Shown here piece by piece: positions 30,926 through 44,400 of a stretch of 64,000 bases of DNA (position 1 is its first letter; each line of letters opens with the position of its first letter). The stretch is from positions 42,820,247-42,884,246 of the forward strand of contig OW028576.1 in assembly GCA_932294295.1 (NCBI GenBank). The letters are read 5' to 3'. Origin of the DNA: Alitta virens. Taxonomy: Eukaryota; Annelida; Polychaeta; Phyllodocida; Nereididae. Both the position numbers and the translations under genes were made by a program. Below the pieces are notes generated by a model, which ran no database searches, had not been told where the DNA came from, and saw only the letters and a list, made by a program, of their open reading frames with translations.

Positions 30926-31276
30926 GTTATGGATTGAGATTCTGATACAAAAAGTGTGAATGGATGACTGATGGAATATTACGATCAATTAATTATAGAG
31001 ATAAATTGTACAGAAAACTAAAATACGGTTTCAAAAAACAAGAAATACATGAATTTAAACACTTACAATAAAATCATAAGGAAAATAATGAGGGTAGCAA
31101 AACAATAGTATTATGAAAAATGGTTTGAATTGGTCAAAAATTACATAAAAAATACTCGGTCTGAAATAAATGAATACTAAAAACATTCAAACTAAATTTG
31201 TAGTCAATGATACAAAAATTACAAAACCTGAAATAATAGCCAAGTCTCTCCATGACTACTTCATAAAAATAGGTTA
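30926..31276 (+). mobile_element. LINE fragment, duplicate of 23330-23680
   Basis: Same truncated LINE piece carried in the 7.6-kb duplication. Confidence 0.7.
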
Positions 31277-31951
31277 TAAGGTGTGTTTATTCTTGTTTGA
31301 GATTTTTTAAGTTAAAAAAAAAAAAAAATTAAAAAACATGCAGTGTATTATAAGTGTGATTATAATTATCTATTTTATTGATTAATGTCATGTTATGTTA
31401 TGTTGTTCATGTTCTGTTTTATATATTGTTTGGGGGGGGGGGTGCAGGGAGGTTGCCTTCAGTTACTATCTCACCATTAAGACCACCATATCATTCACCC
31501 ATTAATACTCACAATTTTAAACTTCCATTCTCTATCAAGACCATCTCAAAATTGAATATGAAAAAACCAGTAAATATTAATCTTAAAATATCATATTATA
31601 AAATTTTGATTTTAACATTAATGTCATTGCTACAAACCCCTTGTACAAGAAGTGCTGTGCATGGTTACTAAGGTATGTTTGATGATTTTTTTCCCCTTCA
31701 GATTCTTGTTTCATTATCATCTACCCACCTAAGGGGAAGTCAACTCCAAATTTATGACTTTACAATGCACTCTGATTTCCTAGTACAATTGCAACTCCTG
31801 TATGCAAGTACTAACAATGTGCTGGCTAGACCATTGTTCCAATTTTTCACTAATTAAATGCACGTGCTGTCATGTGACTGAACAATGTCACAGTGGCGGC
31901 TATAAAAGTTGGTCCATGAGAGGAGAGCTCCATTAGCAATTACTCTTCATC

Positions 31952-34900
31952 ATGATTAAGTTGGTCGTCTGTGCAGCTCTCCTGGCCTGTGTGTTTGCCA
32001 GTGAACCAGGTAAGTTGGTTTAATGTACATTTATCAAGTTAAAAGACTATCTCATTCATTTGCATATTCTCTTTTCAACAGGCAGAAAATATCTTCTATA
32101 ACTAATGTAATTTATTAATCTAAAGATCGTCTACTTCTGTAATTTATTGATATATTCTATAAGTTCTATAATTTATGAGTTAAAGATCATATTTTTCCTT
32201 ATCATCTATTTTATTTAGAAAATATCTTCTATAAGTTCTATAACTTATGCAGTTTATTAATCTAAATTCATTGATATATTCTGTAAATTCTATAATTTAT
32301 GAAGTTAAAGATCATATTTTTCCTCATCATCTACTTTATTTAGAAAATATCTTCCATAAGTTCTATAATTCATGAATATGAATCTAAAGATCACCTACTC
32401 CATTTATTTATTTCTGCGTTCAATGGACAGAAAATACCTTCCATAAGTTCGATTGAAAATTTAATCCACGTACTGCAGACTACACGCTTTTTGGGGATGA
32501 TCAATGCAATCATCTCTCCGAAATTCACAAACTACAATTACATTTTTCTACACACTTTTGTTTTGGAATATCTGTGCATTATTGTTAACTTCAGATCAAA
32601 TATTAGTACTGCACAAAATATATTTGGCATGGACGATTCACCATTACTTTACTGCATTTCCCTAGAGTGGTGGGGGCCTAGCTCAGTGGTAGCGCGCTGG
32701 GCTTCCAACCACTGGGTCCTGGGTTCAATTCCCGGACGAGCCTATGTTGGATGGCTGTTACATCCTTCGTCTCATTGCCATGGTCCCTACCTGTCCTTAT
32801 TAGCCCATCAGGTGCAGAAATACAGGACATAAAGCCCTAATCCACCACCACCACTGCATTCCCCTAGCAAAGCATACCTATCATTATTCTATACTGACAA
32901 ATAATAAGTTAAAAGACTATCTCATTCATTTGCCTATTCTCTTTTCAACAGGCAGAAAATATCTTCTATAACTAATGTAATTTATTAATCTAAAGATCGT
33001 CTACTTCTGTAATTTATTGATATATTCTATAAGTTCTATAATTTATGAAGTTAAAGATCATATTTTTCCTTATCATCTATTTTATTTAGAAAATATCTTC
33101 TATAAGTTCTATAACTTATGTAGTTTATTAATCTAAATTCATTGATATATTCTGTAAATTCTATAATTTATGAAGTTAAAGATCATATTTTTCCTCATCA
33201 TCTACTTTATTTAGAAAATATCTTCCATAAGTTCTATAATTCATGAATATGAATCTAAAGATCACCTACTCCATTTATTTATTTCTGCGTTCAATGGACA
33301 GAATATACCTTCCATAAGTTCGATTGAAAATTTAATCCACGTACTTCAGACTACACGCTTTTTGGGGATGATCAATGCAATCATCTCTCCGAAATTCACA
33401 AACTACAATTACATTTTTCTACACACTTTTGTTTTGGAATATCTGTGCATTATTGTTAACTTCAGATCAAATATTAGTACTGCACAAAATATATTTGGCA
33501 TGGACGATTCACCATTACTTTACTGCATTTCCCTAGAGTGGTGGGGGCCTAGCTCAGTGGTAGCGCGCTGGGCTTCCAACCACTGGGTCCTGGGTTCAAT
33601 TCCCGGACGAGCCTATGTTGGATGGCTGTTACATCCTTCGTCTCATTGCCATGGTCCCTACCTGTCCTTATTAGCCCATCAGGTGCAGAAATACAGGACA
33701 TCAAGCCCTAATCCACCACCACCACGGCATTCCCCTAGCAAAGCATACCTATCATTATTGTATACTGACAAATAATAAGTGCACACTATTAATTACCTTG
33801 ACACACTGTTATTTCTCCACAATCATAATTTTCATGCAGTAAATTAATCGGCAATTTAAACTTCTGTTTCCTAAATTTTTTATGTTATCACTGAATGACT
33901 AAGCTATCGCCAATAAAAACCTAATTACGAAAATGATGTGAAATGATGATAATTGGCACTGATGCGTGTAAACTGTCCAGACAATATTTATTCAATCCGT
34001 TGCAAAATACCACGAAAAATTATTGGACTGCTGCCACCCTTCAAGAGAAATTGATGCCCCTGATGTTTATTTGTTTCAGTCTGTAAAAAAAATGGTCAGA
34101 TCCTTCCCAACGAGCACGACCAGTGTTCTTACATCCTGTGTGGATACGCCAAGGAGCATGGAAGCACCCATTACATCGCTGTAAGTACAGTGCTTGTCAT
34201 GAACTCGCCAGATAGAATATAATTTAACCAATATCGCTGATAGCGATGGTACCAAACCGTGCTAATGTTGGGTCAATATCACAATCTTTGGGCAGACATG
34301 GGTTGATGTCGGGCAATTAGTAATAACACCAAGTCGATGTCAACCTGATTTTGACTGCACTATGAGAATCCATCCGCCCCAACAGTAAATGTGTAATGCA
34401 GTGTCGACTCCAAACTTATTACCTCATAACGACTTATGTTATCATTACGTCTGCCCCTGACTGTTTGTCATATAAGCTAAGATTCACAACAGTATCTTCG
34501 GGGAAATTGTTACCAAGTTAAATTGCAAACTATTACCAGGAAATAATTAAAATCATCTCTGAGAATAATTTAAATGGTCCAAATTCTGATACATAATTTT
34601 TTGATACTGAATTATATTGTTCACATAATCTAGCTGAAAGTTTGTTATTTGGAAAAATGGCATGTAAACTCCTCTACCTATTTCTGAAAAAAAAAAATAT
34701 TATATTAGGACAGATAATGAATGTTAGGAAATTATACCTAGTTACCATATATGTTTAACGAATAATTACTCAATTTTAATCATTTATCTATTCATTTAAT
34801 TACTACAGTCAGTAACACAGTGCGCTCCTGGGACCGGAGTAAATCTGTACCACTTTGACCCAGAGAACCCATGCAGCGAGTTCAACTCCAAGTGCAACCC

Positions 34901-36687
34901 ACGTAAGTGTTCCAAGTGTGTTCCAAATTGAACATTATCAAGGAGTTCTAAATTGAACATAATCAAAGTGCTCCAAATTGAACATTATCAAGTAGTTTTA
35001 AATTGAATGTCAAAGTGTTCCAAATTGAACATTATCAAGGCATTCTAAAAGTGAACATTATCAAGTAGTTCTAAATTGAACATAATCAAAGTGTTCCAAA
35101 TCAAACATTATCCAAGTGTTCTAGAGAACAATTCAAATATTCCAGTAGGAACTTCTGCCGGTGTTTCAAATTCTTGTTTTTAATCAAAGTAGTAATTATA
35201 GATGATTAAGGAACGCACTAGGGGAAAGCACAATTAAAAATATAATATAGTTAAGGTTAACATATACTGGTCAATATTAGATTTGAATGGAAGTGGACAC
35301 CCGATGCCCAACAAAAGGTCTCTGATTGACCAGAGACAGTCACAGATTTAGAGGAGACACTGTCAAGTTACAGAAGACACTCTTACTTTCTGTACTCATC
35401 AATTCCAGTTACTCTGGGCAGCTGCTGAGTGTTCCCCTGTCTTGGTGGAGTGCGCAGCCTTCTCTCTTATTATTTTAGTGTAATTTCACTGTTATACTAG
35501 GATCCATAACAAATGTCATTTTTCGTTTCATCCATCATAATATTTCCGAAAATGGATAGGAGCAGCATAAAGTAAACAGAAATGTTCGCAACAATTCAAA
35601 TACCGACTTTCCAGCTTATAAAAACACTTCTCACGAAGAAATAACTTTGCTATGTATTCTCCATCGTAATTTCTGCTGCTTCTTTATGACCATTACTTAT
35701 GGCTATAATGATGACAAAATGCCAAAATTTATTATTTTATAGAGAAGTGTTTTTATGGGTTAGAAAGTGAGGCTTTGACTGTTTGGTAACATTTTTTTAA
35801 ATATCTATTTTGTGTTTCTCCATGACATTTATGTAAAAATGTGGCCAAAAAAGGACATTATTTTGGTTTACACTATAGAATCATTGATGCCTGTTGGGAA
35901 AGAATACAGTGTTATCCTTAAAAACTTTTCATTTTTGCAGATGTCATCCTAATAAATATTATTAGGATATGATTATCCACTTAAATTCAAATCCTTCAGT
36001 TTTTAAACCTGAGCAGAAATTTTAGCATTGAAATGCCTAAGCAATAAATTAATCTGAACAATTTGCACTTCCATTATTTCTAAATTTAATGCAAACAATT
36101 TTATTATAATATTACAAAACAATGCAATATTTCCAGCTCCCCTTCCAAATGTGTGTTTTACAAAGAAAATTTTCAAATTTCAGCTTGTTCTAAATTTGTA
36201 TATGTTTTATAAATTGATAATGACAAAAATGACAAAATGATAGTGTTAGTTCCAGCAATGTATTAGAAATATGTTTATATAAATCAATTATTCATTATCT
36301 CCCTCTGGATTTGTATTTAAAATTAAAAATAATAATTTATCATTTCGAGCTTCCACTCCAAATTTGTATTAGAATTTATACATTTTACAAAATAACATAC
36401 AATAATTCCAGCTCCACCTCCAAATTTGCATTAGAAATGTGTTTTACAATAATAATGTATTATTTGTAGCTGCCCCTCCCAAGAAGGAGTTCCAAACTAC
36501 CTACAAGAATGACTACAAACCAGCTTATAACAAACCAACTTCTTATGAAGCAGAGTACAAGCCAGCTTACCAGAAACCAACTTACCAGCCCAAACAGTAT
36601 TACGACCAACAACCCTCACAATATGCTCCTAACTACCAAACTGACTACGCTGCTCCTGAATCCTACAGAACTAACAACAAGTATTAA
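31952..36687 (+). CDS. Gene C: chitin-binding/Tyr-rich protein, third copy
   Basis: Exons 31952-32009, 34080-34180, 34809-34902 and 36470-36687, frame intact, ~156 residues. Same architecture as gene A: signal peptide, six-cysteine chitin-binding domain, Tyr/Pro/Lys tail. Exons 1-3 are nearly identical to gene B. Exon 4 has private changes (acceptor TTTGTAG in place of TTTGCAG, first residues PAPPKK, YAPNYQTDY, ESYRTNNKY) and its 3' flank is more diverged, so it represents the older terminal copy. TATA box 31901-31908; AATAAA near 36757. Confidence 0.87.
32669..32853 (+). mobile_element. tRNA-derived SINE, gene C intron 1, first copy
   Basis: Same element and flanking 14-bp duplication as at 25076-25260. 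Confidence 0.87.
33540..33724 (+). mobile_element. tRNA-derived SINE, gene C intron 1, second copy
   Basis: Same element as at 25947-26131. Confidence 0.87.
34904..35134. repeat. Degenerate ~23-bp minisatellite in intron 3 of gene C
   Basis: About nine imperfect copies, as in gene B. Confidence 0.85.
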
Positions 36688-36812
36688 ATTACCAAAGCTT
36701 ACAATTTATATGGGATTTTTTTCAATTACTGCTTCTGAATTCATTAGAGAATGAAATAAATTGTTTATTTATTAACAAAGCTCATTTAGGTTGTTTTTAT
36801 TGGACTTGGATG

Positions 36813-37000
36813 GTGGTGAGCGGTTGGATTAGGGCTTTATGCCCTTTATTTCTGCACCCGTTGGGCTAATTAGCTAAGACAGGCAGGGACCATGGCAATG
36901 AGATGAAGGATGAAACAGCCATCCACCTCAGGTTTTACCGGGAATCTAACGCAGTGGTTGGAAGCCCAGCATGCTACCACAGAGTTGGGCCTCCACCCGG
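36813..37000 (-). mobile_element. SINE copy, antisense, 3' of gene C
   Basis: Reverse-complement SINE body with 'gggaccatggcaatgagatg' and 'gtggttggaagcccagc'; homologous in position to 21632-21810 but diverged. Confidence 0.75.
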
Positions 37001-37009
37001 ACCTGTATG

Positions 37010-39060
37010 GTACCACTGCGGGTGAAGAACTCAAACGCCAGTGCCAACAAAGGGCTCTGCACAATGCATACTCTATCTACAGATTCTACAAAATTACAAA
37101 ATTTCATGGAAAATGAACCGAACAAAATCTACAAAAATCTTAACACAATCATATCACCACTTATAGAAGAATGTTTTCCTATTAAATATGTACAAACACA
37201 AGCATAAAAAGTGTGAATGGATGACAGATGGAATGTTACTATCAATAAATTATAGAGATAAATTGTACAGAAAAGTAAAATACGGCTTCAAAAAACAAGA
37301 AAGACATGAAAAGAATAGGTTGAATTTAAACACTTACAATAAAATCTTAAGTAAAATAATAAGGGTAGCAAAACAATGGTATTATGAAAAACGGTTTGAA
37401 TTGTTCAAAAAGGACATAAAAATACTTAGTCTGAAATAAATAAAGTTCTAAACAAACATAGATATTATGCTAGAAACATTCAAAATTATTTTGTAGTCAA
37501 TGATACAAATATTACAAAACCTGAAATAATAGCCGAGTCTTTCAATGACTTCTTCATAAACATAGGTCCTCAACATGCAGAAAGCATTACAGTCCCAATT
37601 AACCAATCAATTAAAGACTCCTTGAAAATGCCAGTAACACAGCAATTTATTTTTGAACCTATCACAATAACAGAGACAATCAAAATCATCTTAAATCAAA
37701 AACAAGCCAAGGTGTTAATGATATCTCCAAAAAGTTATTAAAATATGTAAAGAACGAAGTAGCAGAACCACTAATGTTAATAATTAACCAGTCTTTTAAA
37801 TGTGGTATATTTTCAGATTTTAAAAAATAGTAAAAGTAATTCCCATACATAAGAAAGATGAGAAACATTTGTTTAACAATTATAGATCTGTATCTATCAT
37901 TCCTACTACATCTAAAGTATTAAAAAAAGCAATGTATTTGCAGTTATATGAACATTTTTATCAAAAAAAATTGTTTTTAACAAGTCAGTATGGATTTAGG
38001 AAAAGGCATTCAACAACACATGCCCTAATTGAAATAATCAATAAGATATCAGATGAAATGGAAAAAAAGAACCTACCTATAAATATATACATGGAATTAT
38101 CAAAAGCATTCGATACCCTAAATCATAGAATACCACTAATCAAACTTTCCTATTATGGAATACAGGGCATAGGACTAAAATTGCTTGAAAATTATTTAGG
38201 AAATGGAAAGCAATATGTAGAATAAACCGATGAAAAATCAAACTATATGAACATAACAACGGGAGTACCACAGGGTTCAATACTAGGACCATTATTATTT
38301 ATTATATATATTAAGACGACACTACTCTAATAACATCTCTTAATATGTTTGAAAAGCATGATATTGAAAATGATATCAATTTTGAATTAGAACGAATAAG
38401 CAACTGGCTTAAACTAAACAAACTATCTTTAAATTGTAAAACAACTGAAGCTATGATTTTCCATATGCCTAAAAAAAGGTAAATAAACTAAGAATATCTA
38501 TAGATAGTACTGAAATTGAATATGTCAAGGAATTCAATCTACTTGGCATGATAATGCAAGGAAATCTGAAAGGGCGACCATGTATCAATATGATTGCTAA
38601 AAAAATGGCTAACACAGTAGGAATATTATTCAGACTAAAATATGTATGACCCGAAAATGCTTTATTCAATATTTACAATGCACTCACTCATCTTGTCTCA
38701 CTTAGTTATGGAATTCTAGTGTGGGGACAACAGTCTAGTAGGCTATTTACACTACAAAAAAAAATGCTATAAGATGTGTGAGTGAAGTCAATTACTGTGC
38801 TCATATATGCCCATTATACAAAACACTAGCTACACTAAAATTAGAACACTTGTGTACTGTGCATGAATTTGCGTTCTATCATAAATTTTAAAACAGAATA
38901 GAGTCAACTTTGTTCCTGATGAGTCACTATGTATATATCAATCCATGATCCAACCTAAAATTAACTATGGCACAGTTTGGGGCTACACCGGCAAATGCTA
39001 TATTGAGAAGTACAGCGTATGCATAACAGAGCAGCAAGAATTATAATTGGTAATTTTGAC
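37010..39060 (+). mobile_element. Degenerate non-LTR retrotransposon (CR1/Jockey-like LINE), 5'-truncated
   Basis: Successive conceptual fragments in different frames give the linker before the reverse transcriptase (MTDGMLLSINYRDKLYRKVK), RT motifs (FNNYRSVSIIPTTSKVLKKA, SQYGFRKRHSTTHAL, MELSKAFDTLNHR), then a GVPQGSILGPLLF-like motif near 38265 and a C-terminal part ending near 39050. The endonuclease domain is missing. Stops and frameshifts show it is dead. Order and spacing match CR1/Jockey-type elements. Confidence 0.8.
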
Positions 39061-40829
39061 TTTGTAAATGTATGAGGTATACTGTAGAGTGCTCTAAAAT
39101 TGGTGATTTTTAAAAAAAAAATTCAAAAGAATGCCTCTCGGGGTTTTTCTCATTTTTATGCTAAGTTTCACCTCCAAACTTTGAGTTTATGCCTTGTCAC
39201 CACCCATTTCCATGTAAATCGCAATAGAGCCAATACAGCGACCAGGTCTTAAGAAGGACAACAACACTTTCTCCTTCCTTGATAAATTAATTCCTGAACT
39301 TTCAACCCAGAATCCTCACCAAGGAAGATGTTCTCAAAATTACCTCTATTTTGAAACATAGCACTGCCTATGCAGCAAACCCTCATACCTGTATTGCTCA
39401 GCAAACGTACAGAAACAGTAACTTATGGTGATTTCCATTAGCTTTCCTGACCAAATTCCAGACACTCAGCCAGAATGCTATCTTAGTATTTTTGTAATAG
39501 TAGGATAAATTTATAACACTGGACACTCAGTAATGCAATGAAACTTAAACTTGGCTATTATATAATAGAGTAAAACTAGGTTCATATTAACTTATGCAGG
39601 ACACTTAAGGAAAGGTGAAACAAGATTTAACAATTTCTTATGTAGTGTGAGATCACAAATAAGTGCATATATATAACAAAAACAGATAAAATCAAAATGA
39701 TATTTAGACTAATTCAAATTTGCTTTCACATAAGGTCAAATTATTCCTGTCGTAAACCAGTGATTTTTTATGAAAACCAAGCTCAGCTCAGACTATTTGA
39801 TATGCCTGTAGGACCATTATTTCTAAAACTCATTCAATATATATAATATATAAATTTTGTATAGTCAAGAAGTTTTTTTTGTTTCTTTTGAGGGTATGAT
39901 AATTTAATGTTTTAGTTTATATAATTAATATGCTATATTATCATGGTCAACAAAATGTTGCATTTCATGATAAGAATCAGTTCATACCGCACAGATTGTT
40001 GACACACTATCCCAGATTTTTGCAAACGCACACTCTTTTTAGTTAATAAGGGAACAAAATAATTGATAAGTCAAATGTGTGTTGAGACTGAACTCTGTGC
40101 TAATTATGATATCACTTCACATTATACCTAGTAAGAGCCCTGCAATTGTGTGCAATAAAGCAAAAATGAACTTTTAACTTAACTGAAACAAAAAACCACT
40201 GTATGATGGTGTCTGTGTCCATACAAATTCAATGGCTATCATACTGCATATTTCAACAGCCTGGTGGCATGGAGATATTGACCTGGTTTTTAACAGATTT
40301 TATAAAATGGCAAGTGGAATGGGAAAATCTCTGGGGAGCAAGGGTTTTTTTTTACCTTCAGTGTTTTTGGAGCACCCTAGTATAGTATTGTAAGAGAACT
40401 CTGGATACTCAATCCTGAATGTATGCCAAAATGGTATTAATCACCAAGGACCGGTTTTATAGGACAGCCTTACTTGGTGCACTGGTGCTATCAAAGATTC
40501 CACTAGTACTGATAATTTTAAGTTTAAATGTAAAGCTCATTTTATAAATGTTTTTTATTTGACTTTTGTTATTTAATTGTAATTTTACTATTGTTTATCT
40601 TGATAGTTTTACTTAACAACTGAGTCATTTTGTAAAACAGTGTGTATCCCACTATATATGTTTAACCTGTTTTTAAATATTTATTTGATAAATATTAAAT
40701 AAATCAGGTAAAAATATTTTACTATGCTTTCTTGAGAAACTAGGGCCAGTAGATAGAAAAATTGTTCCTCCTGAACTATTCAATCGGTCGTGACTTTCTG
40801 CATGATTTATAAAGTTTTTAGAGTAGTGA
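39061..40829. other. No gene seen
   Basis: AT-rich sequence without convincing coding frames; one 60-residue open frame near 40203 has no recognisable features. Confidence 0.6.
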
Positions 40830-41010
40830 TGGGTGGGTGAGATGGGCTTTACATCCCATATATTTGCACCATATAGGGCTGATCATGACAGGCAGGTGCC
40901 ATGGCATTGAGGCGAATGAAGCAAGTTGCTTCAAGCTTTCCAACGTGGGCTGGATTTGAACTTAGGACCAAGTGGTTGGCAGCCCAGCGCACTAAGCTAG
41001 GTCCAACTCT
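40830..41010 (-). mobile_element. Diverged SINE copy, antisense
   Basis: Contains 'gacaggcaggtgccatggcattgaggcgaatgaagc' type body sequence and an antisense tRNA-like head (GGATTTGAACTTAGGACC, then TGGTTGGCAGCCCAGCGC), homologous to the SINE of the 17-37 kb array but older. Confidence 0.65.
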
Positions 41011-41448
41011 ATAAATTTTACAGATGGTGGAGTGTGCAACCTTCTCATTATATTTATTAATTTATATACTGGTCAATAGTGTATTCGCAGAAAACTGGTC
41101 ACAAACATCGAGTTTACAATGCGCATATGGTCCTGTCAATTTCTTTGATATTAAATAGTCATTGTTAGTAGATCATTGCATATCTAATGTCCATGATTAA
41201 TTCAGTATTCAATACACAATATGAAAAGACTTTGACTGAGCTAATGCATGCAACATAAATTAATTTTCATTTTTATCTGTTATCACTTAAATGTTATCAG
41301 TTGTCAAGTCCTTCCTCACTAGAGACACAAACTAGACCTACAAAATAGAACTTGTGATTAGTTAAAGTGAGTGGAAACATCGTTGCTTTTGCTTCAAAAA
41401 GTCATACAATGGGTATTTGTCTCATTGTATTTACACTTCTTAGTCTAG

Positions 41449-44400
41449 GTAAGTTGTGTACATTTTAAATTTACCACAAATACACTGAAATTATTTTCGC
41501 TGATCTATACTTCCTTTTATGAGTAATATAAACATTGCATAAGTCTTAGTCAAAGTGATAGGCCATATAGTTCAATCAAGGGCTTTCAGTATGGCTGGTC
41601 CACGCCTCAGGAACTCTCTGTCGTATGATATCCTGTCTGTGCCATCAATTTAACTCTTTAAGTCAGAATAAAAGACTCATTTATTCAGAGAGATGTTTTC
41701 CCGATTTCATGCTCAATTTTTCATATTTTGTATTTTATATTTTCACAGCACTTTCGTTTTACCTTTTGATAATTTTAATATAGTTTTTAATAACTCTCCT
41801 GTGATATTAATTGTGAAGTGTTTTGAGCATATTGTTATATGGATATTACACTATAAAAAATAAATTATCATTATTATTATTTAAAGTGTAGTAAATGTTT
41901 AACAAGTTAGCTTCTTTGAGCAACAGCCTAGTCAGAGAAATTGTTATAGAGGTACAGTAACTGCTGCCATGACAATTGTTCCAGGTTTTACTTATTTTTA
42001 CATCAAAAGAAAATTGTCACATACAGCACTTACCAGATGGAAATGAAAATTTAAGATGCAAAATATCAAGTCATTGATTACATATTTCTAAATATGGGCA
42101 TTGTCACCTTTGACCTTATATGGTGACGTTAGGCGACTGCTCTAAAGATGACACCCCACAGAAATGGAAAGTTCATGTTCTAAGCTTTCAAATTAGTACT
42201 CGTTTGTTTATATATTTAGGGAGGTGGCTACTGGACTATATATTCACATAGTTCAATTCAATTCCGTCAGCATGAGCATGATGGAAAAATTCCTACATTG
42301 ACTCCCCTCCCCCTGCTCTTTTTTAACCCTCAGCGAAATGAAGTTTGAAGAGGGTTATTGTTATCATTAATGCCCGTTGACCGGCGGGTGGGCAGGCGGG
42401 CATAACACTTTCATACATTAATACTCTATATGGCCCAGTGGTGCCTTTTGATAGTCACATTGACACATCTCAGCTGTGTTTTACAAAAATTGAAAAAAAG
42501 ATGAAAAAAAAACTGATGATTGCTTTGTTTCCGGAGCAGAAATGTAACATTACTGCACCTACATGCTATTTAAGTTAAATTTTGACATTGTTTCTCATTT
42601 TTTCTATAAATATTATTAATTGATTCATAATAATAAATGTAATTAATTAGTAGAATACCTTTTGTTTCCGGGCGCTGCTGTCCTACCCGCAGGCCAATCA
42701 CACTCATCTCAGTTATAATCCTACTACTCAAGCTAATAAAGCTGACGAACAGTTCCATATTTGCGCGCATTTCTTCATCCACTACATACCATTAGCACCT
42801 ACATGCACCACTGCACCGGAGAGCCCTTGAACCTGTGTGCTGTTGACAGCTTGCTTATCTTCACCTGAGCTTCTAAGCTGCATTTCCTCTGTGTCAACTA
42901 TGCTCCTACTAAACATCTGCAAAGTGAGTGCAGAAAAACGTTTCTTATTTACGGGAAAGCCTCCCCAATGTTATAAGTTATATTGCTACATTATCAGGTA
43001 TTACCAACTGAGTATCGCAAATTAGCCATGTCCAAGGGGGAGCTAAGAGAAAAACACGTAACTGTACCGTCTGTGGTTGGGCAGTGAGAAATCATAAAGG
43101 TCCACCAGTAAAGTCAATGCGATCCCGGATGACACGGGCACCATCGACGAAAGGGGGAGGCTCACCAAAAATGAAAGTGATGATCCAGGAACTACTTCCT
43201 TAGATTACAGGAGTATTCTAGGCAGATGTACAGATAAGGTGCTGATAGAGAGCGAATTTTTAACTGAGTCAAATCAACCAAAGATACCAAATAATGCAAT
43301 GCATATAAATCTTACGTATGGGCAAAGGGGTTCGTCTTTGTTGGATACAGTTGCGAGCAGCTAAGGGGGTTTGGCCACCTTCATTAGGCCGCCAGGGATG
43401 GTTACAGGGGAGTCTGTCCGTTATCGTGATGGTCATGAGGAGAGAGACACATCGGTAGTCAGTGATTCCTCCATTGGGCGAATAATGAGTCAGAAATAAT
43501 GAATCAGAAATAATGAGGAGAGGTCGAGGGCCCACTGAGGCCCTCTGTTGCATCGAGAGAATTGTCTATTTTGTGTACCAATATGGGTGAGAGAGTGAGG
43601 GCACATTTGTAAAAAGTGTAGCCCCCAGGTCTATGTGTGTGAGAGAGATGGCGTGTCTCGATATGGGTTTCCAAATGGCACATAGAGTTGGAACCCGCTA
43701 CCCAACATTAATATGAACTTTCACCATGCATGGTCAGGTGACCAAGGTTTATCTGTAGATCTTCCTACAGCTGCAGGGACTGAGCACATTCCAAAGCGTG
43801 GGCGGGAATCTGCATTATGCTGTGAGTTCGTCGAACTCATTGATCTATTAAGCAGCAATGCAATTCTTGTGTGCAACTTTCCTATACTCTAACAGTAGGC
43901 TAAAAAGCAGCTGCCAACCAGCCAAGTGCTAGTAGGCAAGGTAGTTGTGTATCCCTGGATCGTAATACTATATCCCCAATGACCACCTGAGGTTTTGAGC
44001 CCTCGTAGATCCTGGGCTTCCACGCGGCGAGGGTGGAAACACTTGGGGTGAAATCCTCTATCCCCAGTGGCTAAAACAGGACAATGCGCATTGCACAAGC
44101 TGCTCCAGCTATCCAACGCAGACACTTATTGATTTTTTGCATGCTTCTGGTTTCTACAACCAACTATGGATGATCAATCTTACCCTAGAGAGCCTCTACA
44201 TAGCCCACTCAGGTGCTGATGAGGCGTTAAACAATAACACTACTACTACTACTACTACTACTACCTGAGGTTTTGACACTCCTGGTCAACAATCTCACCC
44301 CACTAACCTGATTCGAACCAACTACCCTACACATGGGGTCATAGGGGACCGGATTCTCCACGATCTTGTGTACAACTTTCCTGCAGTCTAACAGTAAACT

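Larger units (their letters stand above)
32036..33777. repeat. ~870-bp tandem duplication within intron 1 of gene C
   Basis: Same two-unit structure as in gene B, each unit with one SINE. Confidence 0.88.
27941..35533. repeat. Tandem 7.6-kb duplication, right unit
   Basis: Partner of 20345-27940: 3' half of gene B, intergenic region, and 5' half of gene C. Confidence 0.9.

Noticed and set aside
43889..44125. 78-codon minus frame
   Set aside because: Lies in a composite repeat with antisense tRNA-like sequence; no protein features.
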